This document shows positions 25,800 to 34,422 of a stretch of 64,000 nucleotides of DNA, piece after piece. The translations under genes and the position numbers were made by a program. The stretch is from Comamonadaceae bacterium 2PF (lineage in GTDB: Bacteria > Pseudomonadota > Gammaproteobacteria > Burkholderiales > Burkholderiaceae_C), in assembly GCA_005502875.1 (NCBI GenBank), contig SCMV01000017.1, positions 1 through 64,000 of the forward strand, given 5' to 3'. The notes beneath the pieces are model-generated. The model had not been told where the DNA came from, did no database searches, and saw only the letters and a list, made by a program, of their open reading frames with translations. Every line of letters begins with the position of its first letter. Position 1 is the stretch's first letter.

Positions 25800-26579
25800 G
25801 TGGGCCAGGAGCACGCGTGCGGCCTCGATGCGCAAAGCCAGGTCCACGCTGGCATCGTTCATGACAGCCAGCAGGAAGGCGCGTGGTGCGTCGGAGGGCG
25901 CCGCACCGCCTGACGACGACAAGGTCGCGCTCAGCGGCCCCTCCCCGGCAACCGCTTGTGCGTCGGCCTGACACCCGCTGCCTGCGCGGCCGTTGATCGC
26001 TGCGAGCGAATCGGGCAAGCCCTGACACGAAGTCGCCAGCCAGCGAGCCCACCCGTCGGCCGGGATGGGCACGAGCTTGCTCAGCAGCACGGCTTGCCCT
26101 TCTTCGCTGGGGGCGCAATCGAGCCAGGGGGACTCGGCGAAGACGGGCACGAGATCGGGCGCAACGAAGGCCGACCACCGATCGGGTGAAACCTCTCGCG
26201 GCACGGGCACGGCGTCTTCGCCCGCATCGGCCGGTGCGTCGGCGGGCCAGCATGTCAAGCGCCAGGCTGCTGCATCGGCAGGTGACACGGCCACGCCAAG
26301 TTGTTGCAAGCCATCTCGGATCAGCTGGCGCAGCACCGCTTGGGCTTCGTTGACAGGTCGGGGCGATGGCAAGGCAAAACACAGCAACCAGCCCTGGCTG
26401 CCATCGACCGCGATGGCTGGCGCCGGCAGGCCGGCCTGGGCCTGCACCCACGCCCAGACCTGGCTCACCCAGTCGCTGTCGGCCGCTGGCACGTGCCAGG
26501 CCACGACCCGCGCACCCAGCGTGGCATCCGACGCCACACCCAACAGGCGCGCCCATTGCTTCGACAGCGCAACGCCCAT
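25794..26579 (-). CDS. Hypothetical protein of unknown family
   Basis: A 261-residue soluble-looking protein, beginning MGVALSKQWARLLGVASDAT. It is rich in Ala, Trp and Pro, has three or four cysteines, and no signal peptide or transmembrane helix. The C-terminus (RAFLLAVMNDASVDLALRIE then AARVLLAHG) resembles a terminal helical repeat often seen in HEAT-like proteins, which is a weak hint only. ATG 26579 leaves 14 bases to the RidA stop. It is probably co-transcribed with ridA. Codon use looks native. Confidence 0.6.
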   Translation of the reverse strand: MGVALSKQWARLLGVASDATLGARVVAWHVPAADSDWVSQVWAWVQAQAGLPAPAIAVDGSQGWLLCFALPSPRPVNEAQAVLRQLIRDGLQQLGVAVSPADAAAWRLTCWPADAPADAGEDAVPVPREVSPDRWSAFVAPDLVPVFAESPWLDCAPSEEGQAVLLSKLVPIPADGWARWLATSCQGLPDSLAAINGRAGSGCQADAQAVAGEGPLSATLSSSGGAAPSDAPRAFLLAVMNDASVDLALRIEAARVLLAHG

Positions 26580-26593
26580 GCTCGCCCTGCCGA

Positions 26594-26950
26594 TCAGTTC
26601 AGCGCCGCGGTCACGATGACCTCGATGCGCCATGCGGGGTTCACCAGGGGCGCCTGGAAGGTGGCGCGGGGCGGCGCGGTCACGCCATCGAACCAGGCCT
26701 CCCAGACCTCGTTCATGGCCGGCACCTCAGTGATGTCACGCACGATGACCTGGGCCATGAGGATGCGGCCGCGTGAGCTGCCCGCCTCCAGCAGCAAGGC
26801 ATCGATCTGCTCGAGCACCTGACGGGTCTGACCCGCCATGTCGGCGCTCGGGTCGGTGGGCACCTGGCCGGCCAGCCACACCACGCTGCCGTGGATGGCG
26901 GCGTCGGAGTAGCGGCGCTCGGGGTTGAGGTAACGAACGGCTGGGGTCAT
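26594..26950 (-). CDS. RidA/YjgF family enamine/imine deaminase
   Basis: A 118-residue single-domain protein, about the family length. It has AIHGSVVWLAGQVPTDPSAD, QTRQVLEQIDALLLEAGSS, ILMAQVIVRDI and a C-terminal RIEVIVTAALN with the arginine (in WRIEV) that binds the substrate carboxylate in RidA proteins. RidA proteins hydrolyse reactive enamines and imines such as 2-aminoacrylate in the cytosol. ATG 26950 is the start. It is followed by the unknown gene at 25794. Confidence 0.88.
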   Translation of the reverse strand: MTPAVRYLNPERRYSDAAIHGSVVWLAGQVPTDPSADMAGQTRQVLEQIDALLLEAGSSRGRILMAQVIVRDITEVPAMNEVWEAWFDGVTAPPRATFQAPLVNPAWRIEVIVTAALN

Positions 26951-27013
26951 GTCTCGGGTCTCGGGTTCCAGTTCGGTCTCTGCGCGAGACCACCCCCGAT
27001 CATCGCCCGAACT

Positions 27014-27502
27014 TCACTGCGTGCGCGTCCAGACCTGGGTGCGACCGAAAGCGGGCACGCCCCGGTAGCCGCGCACCTTGAGCTGCTGGCCATGCTCCAG
27101 CACGGTGATCTCGACCTTGTAGACCTTGCCCGAGCCGGGGTCGAGCACCTGACCGCCGGCCCATTTGTCGGTGTTGTCGGGGTCACCCTTGAGGTTGCTC
27201 AGGATCTCCAACCCAGCCAGCGGGGCGCCCTTGCGCTCGTCGTCGCACAGGTCGCAGCGCAGGTCTTTGGCCGAGCGGCCATCGAGCAGGCGAACGATGC
27301 GCCCCGAGAGCACGCCATCGCGCTCGGTGATGACGATCTCGGCCTTGCGCTGCTTGCCGCCATCGTCAAAGCTCCACCAAGTGCCCACGGGGCTGCCATC
27401 GGCGTGGGCAACGGGCACCCAGCCCAACAGGGGCAGGCAGATCAGGGCCAGGCGGGCGAGGGTCACGGGCTTCAAACGGCTCTCCGGTTCGGGGCTTGTC
27501 AC
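27014..27502 (-). CDS. DUF2147 family secreted protein
   Basis: A 162-residue exported protein with signal peptide KPVTLARLALICLPLLGW to AHA. The mature domain GTWWSFDDGGKQRKAEIVIT, SGRIVRLLDG and KVYKVEITVLEHGQQLKVRG then YRGVPAFGRTQVWTR is DUF2147. A CDLCDDERKG segment is the family's usual two-cysteine motif. GTG 27502 was chosen: an AAGGGG sequence precedes it and the signal peptide follows; an ATG at 27559 is possible but would add an unusual extension. Function is not established for the family. Confidence 0.85.
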   Translation of the reverse strand: MTSPEPESRLKPVTLARLALICLPLLGWVPVAHADGSPVGTWWSFDDGGKQRKAEIVITERDGVLSGRIVRLLDGRSAKDLRCDLCDDERKGAPLAGLEILSNLKGDPDNTDKWAGGQVLDPGSGKVYKVEITVLEHGQQLKVRGYRGVPAFGRTQVWTRTQ

Positions 27503-27718
27503 AAAAAACCCCTTACTCTCCCATCCGGATGCTCGCACGTCAAGGTAATTTGCCAGCATCTGGCGATGAATCGACACGTTGACGCCATTTGGCCGACGTT
27601 GATCACTCATGTTGTCAAAATGAGCAACAGAAACAGCGTGCGGCTCAAGGCAGGGAACTTAGCCAGGCCGGCAGCGTCCCACCAGGACACCTTTGAATCA
27701 CCCGAGCGACGGCCCAAG

Positions 27719-29569
27719 ATGATCCAACGCCTGTGCTGGTTGGTGCTGCTGTGCAGCCAGCTCCTCTGTGGCAACGCCGTGGCCGACGTGCTGCGCATCG
27801 CGCCCGGACAGCCCTCCCTGAACGTGCACGCCGCCGCCGACGTGCTCGAGGACCCGTCCGGTCGGCTCACGCTGCAGGACCTGCTCTCAGGGGGCGCGGC
27901 CGAGGGCTTTCGGCCAGCGGGCTCGGCGCTTTCGAGCTTTGGGTTCACGCGCTCGGCCCACTGGTACCGCTTCACGCTGGACAACCCCGGCAACACGCCG
28001 CAGCGCAGGCTGCTGGTGCTGCGCACGCCCTGGCTGGACACGGTGCACCTGTACGCGGCCGATGCGCAAGGGGGCTTCGAGGAGCGCCTGGTGGGCGACG
28101 ACCTGCCCTTCTCGGCCCGAGATCACCTCACGCCGGCCTTCGTGCTCGAGGTGACCGTTGCGCCGGGGCGCCACACCCACTACCTGCGCGTGAGCAGTCG
28201 CCAGGCCTTCATGACCCCGATCGAGCTGTGGCAGCCCGAGGCCTTCTCGGCCGAACAGGAGCGCTGGGCCGCCTACTACGGCATGTTCTACGGCATCTTG
28301 CTGGTCATGGTGCTCTACAACGGGCTCATCTGGCTGTGGACCCGCGAGCCGAACTACGCCTGGTACTGCCTGTACCTGCTGGCCTTCAGCGCCATGAACG
28401 CGTCCTACAGCGGCTTTGCCTTCCAGTTCTTCTGGCCCGACTCGCCCGCCTGGAGCAACCTGGGGCACACCGTCTTCATCTTCATCTTCCAGGTCACGGC
28501 CACGCTGTTTTCCATGACCTTCCTGGAATCCAGGACACGCCTGCCCCGGCTGCACCGGGTGCTGCAGGGCTTCCTGGGGCTGCTGCTGGCCTGCTGGCTG
28601 GGCGTGACCTTGTGGGGCAACCCGGTGGCCTACAACGCCGCCCCCGTGAACTTCATCTTCCTGGGCACGCCTTTGATCCTGGCCGCCGGCCTGGCCGCCT
28701 GGTGGGGAGGCTACCGGGCCGCGCGCTTTTTCGTGCTCGCCACCATGGTCAGCCTGGGGGGCGCCCTGTGCACCGCGTTGACGGTCAGCGGCTGGCTGCC
28801 CTACACCTTCGCCACCTTCCATGCAGCGGAGTTCGGCATCCTGATCGACGTGGTGCTGCTGTCGATGGCGCTGGGCGACCGCATCAAGCTGCTGCGCGAT
28901 CAGCACCACGCCACGCAACAAGCCATGCTCGAGCACAAGCTGCAAGCCAGTGACATGCTGGCCCAGGCCAATGCGGACCTGGAGCGCACGGTGCAAGAGC
29001 GCACCGCCGAGCTGGCCCGCGCACGCGACGAAGCCGAGCGCCTGGCGCGCACCGATGGCCTGACCGGCGTGGCCAACCGGCGCTGCTTCGAGGAGGTCGC
29101 CGCAAGAGAAGTGGCCCGCGCGCAGCGCTACCAACAACCGCTGTCGATGATCCTGTTCGACATCGACCTGTTCAAGCAGGTCAACGACCAGCACGGCCAT
29201 GCCGCAGGTGACGCGGTCATCCGAGCAGCGGCCAGCGTGGTCCGAGAGGCCGTTCGAGAAGTGGACTTCGTGGCCCGCGTGGGCGGCGAAGAGTTCGCCA
29301 TCTTGCTGCCTGGCATCCACCAGGCGCAGGCGGTGACCACGGCCGAGCGGCTGCGCGAGCTCATCTCAGAGCGCGAGGCCGTGCACCAGGGCCTGAGGCT
29401 GCGACTGACCGCCAGCCTGGGCGTGAGCGAGTGCCGCGCCGACGACGCCGGCTTCAGCGCCCTGCTGCACCGCGCAGACCAGGCCATGTACATGGCCAAG
29501 CAGCGCGGTCGCAACCGGGTGGCTGTGGCGCCGGATGCGCCTGATGCACCCGATGCGCCGGCGGCCTGA
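27719..29569 (+). CDS. Membrane diguanylate cyclase with 7TMR-DISM sensor
   Basis: A 616-residue inner-membrane protein. Signal sequence, then an extracytoplasmic 7TMR-DISM extracellular-2 type sensor domain (about residues 25-185, with GFTRSAHWYRFTLDNPGN), seven helices (about 190-390, starting YYGMFYGILLVMVLYNGLIW), a short coiled coil (RTVQERTAELARARDEAERL) and a GGDEF domain with the active-site variant GGEEF at 522-526. It should make cyclic di-GMP. No upstream I-site RxxD is obvious; RAQRYQQPLS precedes FDIDLFKQVND. The tail is a PDAPDAPDAP repeat. ATG 27719 is used; ATG 27620 is in frame but would push the signal sequence inward. Confidence 0.9.
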   Translation: MIQRLCWLVLLCSQLLCGNAVADVLRIAPGQPSLNVHAAADVLEDPSGRLTLQDLLSGGAAEGFRPAGSALSSFGFTRSAHWYRFTLDNPGNTPQRRLLVLRTPWLDTVHLYAADAQGGFEERLVGDDLPFSARDHLTPAFVLEVTVAPGRHTHYLRVSSRQAFMTPIELWQPEAFSAEQERWAAYYGMFYGILLVMVLYNGLIWLWTREPNYAWYCLYLLAFSAMNASYSGFAFQFFWPDSPAWSNLGHTVFIFIFQVTATLFSMTFLESRTRLPRLHRVLQGFLGLLLACWLGVTLWGNPVAYNAAPVNFIFLGTPLILAAGLAAWWGGYRAARFFVLATMVSLGGALCTALTVSGWLPYTFATFHAAEFGILIDVVLLSMALGDRIKLLRDQHHATQQAMLEHKLQASDMLAQANADLERTVQERTAELARARDEAERLARTDGLTGVANRRCFEEVAAREVARAQRYQQPLSMILFDIDLFKQVNDQHGHAAGDAVIRAAASVVREAVREVDFVARVGGEEFAILLPGIHQAQAVTTAERLRELISEREAVHQGLRLRLTASLGVSECRADDAGFSALLHRADQAMYMAKQRGRNRVAVAPDAPDAPDAPAA

Positions 29570-29572
29570 TCC

Positions 29573-30424
29573 TCAGCGACCGGCGCCGCGTGGCTGGAGT
29601 CGATCGAGCTGAAAGCGCTTGCGCAGGATGCCGTCGAGCGTGCGCACCGGCATCCATTGCTTGAGGAACGGCATCAAACGGCTCTTTTTGCCCAGCCGCA
29701 CAACGGGCGGGCAGTCCGAGCGCGCCAGCTGTGCCACCAGCAAGCTGGCGAAGGTGTCTGCCGGCATGGCGTCGGACTGGCTCTCGTTGGCGCGAGCCAG
29801 CACGCCCTCGCGCACCGCCTGGTAGGGCGAGTCGGGCGCCAGGCTGACCTGGTTGGCGGCGCTGCTGCCAAAAGCGGACTGGATGCCCCCGGGCTGCACG
29901 GTCACCACGCGGATGCCCAGCGGCTCGGCCTCCATGCGCAACGCATCGGTGGCGGCGTTGAAGGCGGCCTTGCTCGCGCAATACGGGCCTGCAAACGGCG
30001 TGGTCAGCACGCCCGAAACGCTGCTGATGTTGACCACCAGGCCTCGGCCTCGCTCGATCATGCCCGGCATCACGGCGCGCACCAGGGCGATGGGCGCGAA
30101 CAGGTTGACCTCGAACTGGCGCTGCCATTCGGACTGGGGCACGTCCAGCATCGGCCCCATGGCGCCATAACCTGCGTTGTTGACCAGGGTGCCCACACCC
30201 AGGCCCTCGGCCTTGAGCGAGTCGAGCAAGGCCGCTGTGGCCTGGGCATCGGTCACGTCCAGGGCCCTCACCAGCATGCCTTCGGCCGCCAGGGGCGCCA
30301 GGGTGTCGATGCGGCGAGCGGTGGCGCACACGCGCTGGCCACTGCGGTGAAAAGCCCGCGCCAGCGCCTGACCGATGCCCGAGCCGCATCCCGTGATCAA
30401 AACCAGTTCTTGTTGCTGCTTCAT
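29573..30424 (-). CDS. Short-chain dehydrogenase/reductase
   Basis: A 283-residue classical SDR. The cofactor loop is TGCGSGIGQ, NNAGYG is the NAG motif, catalytic Ser is in NISSVSG and the YxxxK is YCASK. Acidic or basic cofactor selectors are not decisive (CATARR suggests NADP(H)). Its ATG overlaps the stop of the hydroxyacyl-CoA dehydrogenase gene by four bases (ATGA), so both are translated together. The substrate is probably a lipid-derived alcohol or ketone, as inferred from the cluster. Confidence 0.88.
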   Translation of the reverse strand: MKQQQELVLITGCGSGIGQALARAFHRSGQRVCATARRIDTLAPLAAEGMLVRALDVTDAQATAALLDSLKAEGLGVGTLVNNAGYGAMGPMLDVPQSEWQRQFEVNLFAPIALVRAVMPGMIERGRGLVVNISSVSGVLTTPFAGPYCASKAAFNAATDALRMEAEPLGIRVVTVQPGGIQSAFGSSAANQVSLAPDSPYQAVREGVLARANESQSDAMPADTFASLLVAQLARSDCPPVVRLGKKSRLMPFLKQWMPVRTLDGILRKRFQLDRLQPRGAGR

Positions 30425-31380
30425 GCCTTGTCGTCCTCAGAGGTGTCGAGGGAGGCGCGCAGCGCCCCCAGCACCGCATTCTGTTGCCGATCGCGGGCCA
30501 TCGCGAGTTCTGCGACCGGTTTGGCGCCATATGCTTTTTCCACCGCCTCGGCCAGGTCGAGCTGGGCCCCGCGCCCCAACCACACGGGCTTGAGTCGCAT
30601 GTGCAGCCACAGCAGCTGCAGACCGGTGGCGAACTGCCCCCAGAACGCGCGAATGCCGCCGGCACCGCCGCCCAGGTGAGCGGAGATGAACGGCCCACCC
30701 ACCGCCCAGCGCAACCCCAGAGATTGGGTGACCGCCACGTCCAGGTCCTCGACAGACACCACGCCCTGGCGCACCAGCGAGACGCTCTCGCGGATGACCG
30801 CCGCCTGGATGCGGTTGGCCACGAAGCCCGGGATCTCCTTGCGCAAGCGCACCACGCGTTTGCCCAGGCCAGTGAAAAACACCTGGGCAACGGCCATGGC
30901 GCGCGCGTCGGTTCGGCGCCCCGGCACCAGCTCGACCAGCGGGATGAGGTGCGGCGGGTTGAAAGGGTGCGCGATCAGCATGCGCTCAGGGGTGTTCATG
31001 CGGCGCGACTGCATGCTGGCCGTGATGCCCGAACTGGACGACATCAGCAAGGTCGTGGGGCTGCAGTGCCGCTCGATTCGGGCCCACAGGTCCTGCTTGA
31101 AGGCCAGGCGCTCGGGACCGCATTCCTGCACGGCGTCGGCGTGGCGCACGGCGTCGGCCAGGTCCAGCGTGAAGCTCAACCGTGGCGTCTGCGGGTCGAG
31201 CACCAGGCCCAGCGACTGGAGCACCGGCGAGATGCGCTGCAGCTCTTCGCGCACGCGACGCTCGGCATCCGGCACCACATCGTGCAGCACCACCTCCAGG
31301 CCGTGCACCAGGAACAAAGCACACCAGGACGCCCCAATGAGCCCACCGCCGACGACCGTGACACGCCGAATGTCCTGCAT
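30421..31380 (-). CDS. 3-hydroxyacyl-CoA dehydrogenase family protein
   Basis: A 319-residue NAD-dependent dehydrogenase. N-terminal Rossmann domain VTVVGGGLIGASWCALFLVH; middle SSSSGITASMQSR and AHPFNPPHLIPLVELVPG, the conserved HPFNPP with the catalytic His; C-terminal domain with EIPGFVANRIQAAVIRES. The length and HPFNPPHLIPLVE motif are also those of L-carnitine dehydrogenase and lambda-crystallin, so the acyl substrate cannot be fixed. ATG 31380 was chosen over two upstream in-frame starts because the Rossmann strand begins at residue 6. The SDR gene follows. Confidence 0.85.
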   Translation of the reverse strand: MQDIRRVTVVGGGLIGASWCALFLVHGLEVVLHDVVPDAERRVREELQRISPVLQSLGLVLDPQTPRLSFTLDLADAVRHADAVQECGPERLAFKQDLWARIERHCSPTTLLMSSSSGITASMQSRRMNTPERMLIAHPFNPPHLIPLVELVPGRRTDARAMAVAQVFFTGLGKRVVRLRKEIPGFVANRIQAAVIRESVSLVRQGVVSVEDLDVAVTQSLGLRWAVGGPFISAHLGGGAGGIRAFWGQFATGLQLLWLHMRLKPVWLGRGAQLDLAEAVEKAYGAKPVAELAMARDRQQNAVLGALRASLDTSEDDKA

Positions 31381-31433
31381 GTGACCACCCCAACAGAAGG
31401 GGTCCATGCCCCGGAACCCATATATTATCATAC

Positions 31434-31450
31434 ATTAATGTTTTATTAAT
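31434..31450. promoter_or_regulatory. AT-rich repeat in the divergent promoter of the GMC cluster
   Basis: ATTAAT-GTTTT-ATTAAT lies between the divergent genes starting at 31380 and 31460. TATATT and TATCAT just beside it could serve as -10 boxes. The repeat ends 10 bases before the ATG at 31460, so a protein bound there would block that start. The TetR gene at 33649 is a candidate binder. Confidence 0.35.
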
Positions 31451-31459
31451 AAGTCGCCC

Positions 31460-31999
31460 ATGCCCCAACCGTCCAGCAGCCCCTTGCGACCGACACGCCG
31501 TCGCTTCCTGTTCAGCGCCCTGGCCGTCTCGGTGGTGGGCCTGGGCGGCTGGGCCACTCACGCCTACATTCGGCGAGGTTGGTCGGGCGACGCGCTGACG
31601 CCATCCGGCAAGGCCACCTTGTCGGACCTGACGCGCGGCGTCATGCAGGCCTACCTGCCCGCCCACGGCCCTGAGCGGCAGGCGCTGCTGGACGCCTGGG
31701 TGCTGGCGCTGGAGGACGGCGTGCGCAAGATGACGCCGTGGGTGCAAACACAGATCGCCGCCCTGCTCGGCAGCCTGGCCAGCCCGCCCTCGCGGCTGGC
31801 GCTCACAGGCGACTGGCGAGAGCTGTCCAGGCTGAGCGACGCCGAGGTGGCGCAACTGCTGCAAGACATGAGCCTCAGCCACAGCCCCCTGATCCAGCTG
31901 GCCTACCGCAGCATGCGCAACTTCATCTGCCTGAACTGTTTCTCGCAGCCCAGCCTGGCCAGTCGCCTGACGCGCTACCCCGGCCCCCTCGACATCTGA
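31460..31999 (+). CDS. Tat-exported small subunit, gluconate 2-dehydrogenase subunit 3-like
   Basis: A 179-residue protein starting with a twin-arginine signal (PTRRRFLFSALAVSVVGLGG). The rest is helical and ends in YRSMRNFICLNCFSQPSLAS, like the small subunits partnering membrane or periplasmic GMC-type dehydrogenases. It starts the plus-strand operon and is followed by the GMC flavoenzyme three bases later, so the two probably form one complex and the small subunit carries the flavoprotein through Tat. The family assignment is moderate because the N-terminal half is divergent. Confidence 0.7.
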   Translation: MPQPSSSPLRPTRRRFLFSALAVSVVGLGGWATHAYIRRGWSGDALTPSGKATLSDLTRGVMQAYLPAHGPERQALLDAWVLALEDGVRKMTPWVQTQIAALLGSLASPPSRLALTGDWRELSRLSDAEVAQLLQDMSLSHSPLIQLAYRSMRNFICLNCFSQPSLASRLTRYPGPLDI

Positions 32000-32002
32000 A
32001 CC

Positions 32003-33604
32003 ATGAGCCGACTCCCGGACCCCTTTGAGCAAGGCATGCAACAGGGCTGGCGCGTGCACGACGCGCGCACCCTGAGCGAATCCACCCTGACGTGCGACGT
32101 CGCGATCGTGGGCACAGGTGCGGGCGGAGCCCTGACGGCCGAGCTGCTGGCACAGGCCGGCCTGCGCGTGCTCATGATCGAAGAGGGCCCGCTGAAAACC
32201 AGCCGGGACTTCAACCAGAACGAGGCCGAGGCCTACGCAAGCCTGTACCAGGAGAACGCCTCCAGGCAGACGCTGGACCGGGGCATCTCGATCCTGCAGG
32301 GCCGTTGCGTGGGCGGCTCCACCACCGTGAACTGGACCACGTCCTTTCGCACGCCAGACAGCACCTTGCAGGCCTGGCAACGCGAGTTCGGCCTGACGGA
32401 CTACACGAGCGAGAGCATGCGGCCGCACTTCGAGGCGGTCGAGCGACGACTGCACATCCGCCCCTGGGAGATCCCCCTCAACCGCAACAACCAGTTGCTA
32501 GAAGACGGGCTGCAGCAACTGGGGCTTGAGCCTCACCGCATCGCCCGCAACGTCAAGGGCTGCTGGAACCTGGGCTCGTGCGGCATGGGCTGCCCGACCA
32601 ACGCCAAGCAATCGATGCTCGTGACGACCATCCCCGGGGCCTTGCAAGCGGGCGGCACCCTCGTGCATCACTTGCGCGCGCAGCACTACGAGCTGGAGGG
32701 CTCACGCATCCGGGCCTTGCGGTGTCAAGCGGTCGGCGACAACGGCGCGGACCACCCGACGCCGCCCATCCGCGTCCTTGCTCGGCACCATGTCCTGGCG
32801 GCAGGCGGCATCAATGGCCCGGCCCTGTTGAAGCGCTCGGAGGCGCCAGACCCCCATGGTCACCTGGGTCGACGCACGTTCCTGCACCCCGTGGCCTTCA
32901 GCGCTGCGGTGTTCGACCAGCCGGTGCAGGCCTGGGCAGGCGCCCCCCAGACCGTCTACACCGACGCGTTCATGCCACCGCCGGGCGTTGCCGAGCAGGA
33001 GATGGGTTTCAAGATCGAGGCCATCCCCCTGCACCCGGGCCTGACGTCCATCCTGCTGGGGGGCGTGGGCGCAACCCTGAAGGAGCGCATGGACCAGCAC
33101 CCGCACACCCAGATGCTGCATGCCTTGATGAGAGACGGCTTTCATCCCGATGCAGCCGGGGGGCGGGTCATGCTGAACCCGGACGGCTCGCCGTTGCTGC
33201 ACTACCCACTCAACGACTACGTGCTGCAGGGCATCCGACGGGCCTTCCTGGCGATGGCCCGCATCCAGTTCGCCTCGGGCGCGCGCAGCGTCCTGCCCTA
33301 CCACGATCAGGCACGACCGTATGCCAGCCTCAAAGCCGCCGAAGCGGGCATCGCGAGCCTGGACATGCGCGCCCAGGTCACCGGCGTGGGCTCGGCCCAC
33401 GTCATGGGCGGCTGCACGATGGCCGCCCACCCCGAACTGGGCGTGGTCGACCCGAGGGGGCGCCACTGGCAACTGCACAACCTGTCGGTGCACGACGGGT
33501 CGGTGTTCCCGACCAGCATCGGCGCCAACCCTCAGCAGAGCATCTATGGCATGGCCCACCGCCTCACGCTCGGCCTGCTCAAGGAGATCGGGCCCGCAGC
33601 CTGA
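32003..33604 (+). CDS. GMC family flavin oxidoreductase
   Basis: A 533-residue FAD enzyme. The nucleotide loop is VAIVGTGAGGALTAELLAQA, the GMC signature region is GRCVGGSTTVNWTTSFRTPD, and the C-terminal catalytic part is HVMGGCTMAAHPELGVVDP with SIGANPQQSIYGMAHRL near the end. CWNLGSCGMGCPTNAKQSM is a cysteine-rich segment seen in bacterial GMC proteins related to alcohol or sterol oxidases. It has no signal of its own and likely leaves the cell with the Tat partner encoded just before. The substrate is probably a primary or hydrophobic alcohol; this is inference. Confidence 0.87.
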   Translation: MSRLPDPFEQGMQQGWRVHDARTLSESTLTCDVAIVGTGAGGALTAELLAQAGLRVLMIEEGPLKTSRDFNQNEAEAYASLYQENASRQTLDRGISILQGRCVGGSTTVNWTTSFRTPDSTLQAWQREFGLTDYTSESMRPHFEAVERRLHIRPWEIPLNRNNQLLEDGLQQLGLEPHRIARNVKGCWNLGSCGMGCPTNAKQSMLVTTIPGALQAGGTLVHHLRAQHYELEGSRIRALRCQAVGDNGADHPTPPIRVLARHHVLAAGGINGPALLKRSEAPDPHGHLGRRTFLHPVAFSAAVFDQPVQAWAGAPQTVYTDAFMPPPGVAEQEMGFKIEAIPLHPGLTSILLGGVGATLKERMDQHPHTQMLHALMRDGFHPDAAGGRVMLNPDGSPLLHYPLNDYVLQGIRRAFLAMARIQFASGARSVLPYHDQARPYASLKAAEAGIASLDMRAQVTGVGSAHVMGGCTMAAHPELGVVDPRGRHWQLHNLSVHDGSVFPTSIGANPQQSIYGMAHRLTLGLLKEIGPAA

Positions 33605-33648
33605 ACCTGCCTGGCCGAGCGGCCCCTTGCCAGCCGATAATCGGCAGC

Positions 33649-34335
33649 ATGTCCGAGCCCGATAACGTCGCTCCCCGCCCGCCACGCGGTCGCCCCAGGC
33701 GCACCGCCGAGCAAACCGAACTCACCCGCCAGCTGATCCAGCAAGCGGGGCGCCAGGTCATGGCAGAGCACGGCTACCACGGCGTCTCCGTGGAGCTCAT
33801 CCTTCGCAACGCAGGCTTGTCTCGGGCCACCTTCTACCGCTACTTCAACAATGCGCAAGAGGTGATCGAGCTCGTGCTGCAGGACGTCAACGACCGGCTG
33901 ATCGAAGGCGTGCTCACCGCCATCCGTCAAGCGCCAAGTCCGATGCAGAAGGTCGAGGCCGGCCTGCTCGCCTGGCGCAGGTGGGGCGAAGAAACCGGCC
34001 CGCTGCTGAGCGCCATCTTCGCCGAGATGCACGATGTGCATTCGCCCGCTCACGGCCACCGCCAGCGCGTGCTGGCAGCCGTGCAAACGGAGCTCAACGC
34101 GGCCGCCGTGGCGCTGGGCCGACGCCCTTTCGATCCGCTGCAGGTGGAGGCCTTCGTGATCGGGGTGGAGTACCTGGGCTACCGCTTTCACTTCGGACCG
34201 GAAGGCCCCACCGACGGCGCTTGGGCCCGCACGCGACAGGCCATGCTTCGCATGGCGATCGGCCTGCTGGGAGGTGCGCTGGAGTGGGGCAACGCCCGCC
34301 AGCTCGCCGAGGTGCTGGAGATCCCCCTGGACTGA
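33649..34335 (+). CDS. TetR family transcriptional regulator
   Basis: A 228-residue repressor-type protein. After a basic start (PPRGRPRRTAEQTELTRQLI) comes the TetR helix-turn-helix: VSVELILRNAGLSRATFYRY followed by FNNAQEVIELVL. The C-terminal ligand domain is unassigned. It begins 44 bases after the GMC gene on the same strand and probably controls this cluster, perhaps through the repeat at 31434. The ATG at 33649 is preceded by no strong ribosome-binding site. Confidence 0.9.
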   Translation: MSEPDNVAPRPPRGRPRRTAEQTELTRQLIQQAGRQVMAEHGYHGVSVELILRNAGLSRATFYRYFNNAQEVIELVLQDVNDRLIEGVLTAIRQAPSPMQKVEAGLLAWRRWGEETGPLLSAIFAEMHDVHSPAHGHRQRVLAAVQTELNAAAVALGRRPFDPLQVEAFVIGVEYLGYRFHFGPEGPTDGAWARTRQAMLRMAIGLLGGALEWGNARQLAEVLEIPLD

Positions 34336-34422
34336 TCGGATCAAGCCAGCGCTTGAGGCTGGCATCGGCATGACATGCAGGCTGCCTAAAGTGCGTTGGC
34401 AACGCATCACTTGGAGCCCCCC

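Noticed and set aside
29527-29568. Short GATGC-type repeats at the end of the diguanylate cyclase gene as a mobile element trace
   Set aside because: They simply encode the PDAPDAPDAP tail in frame; no element boundary is present.
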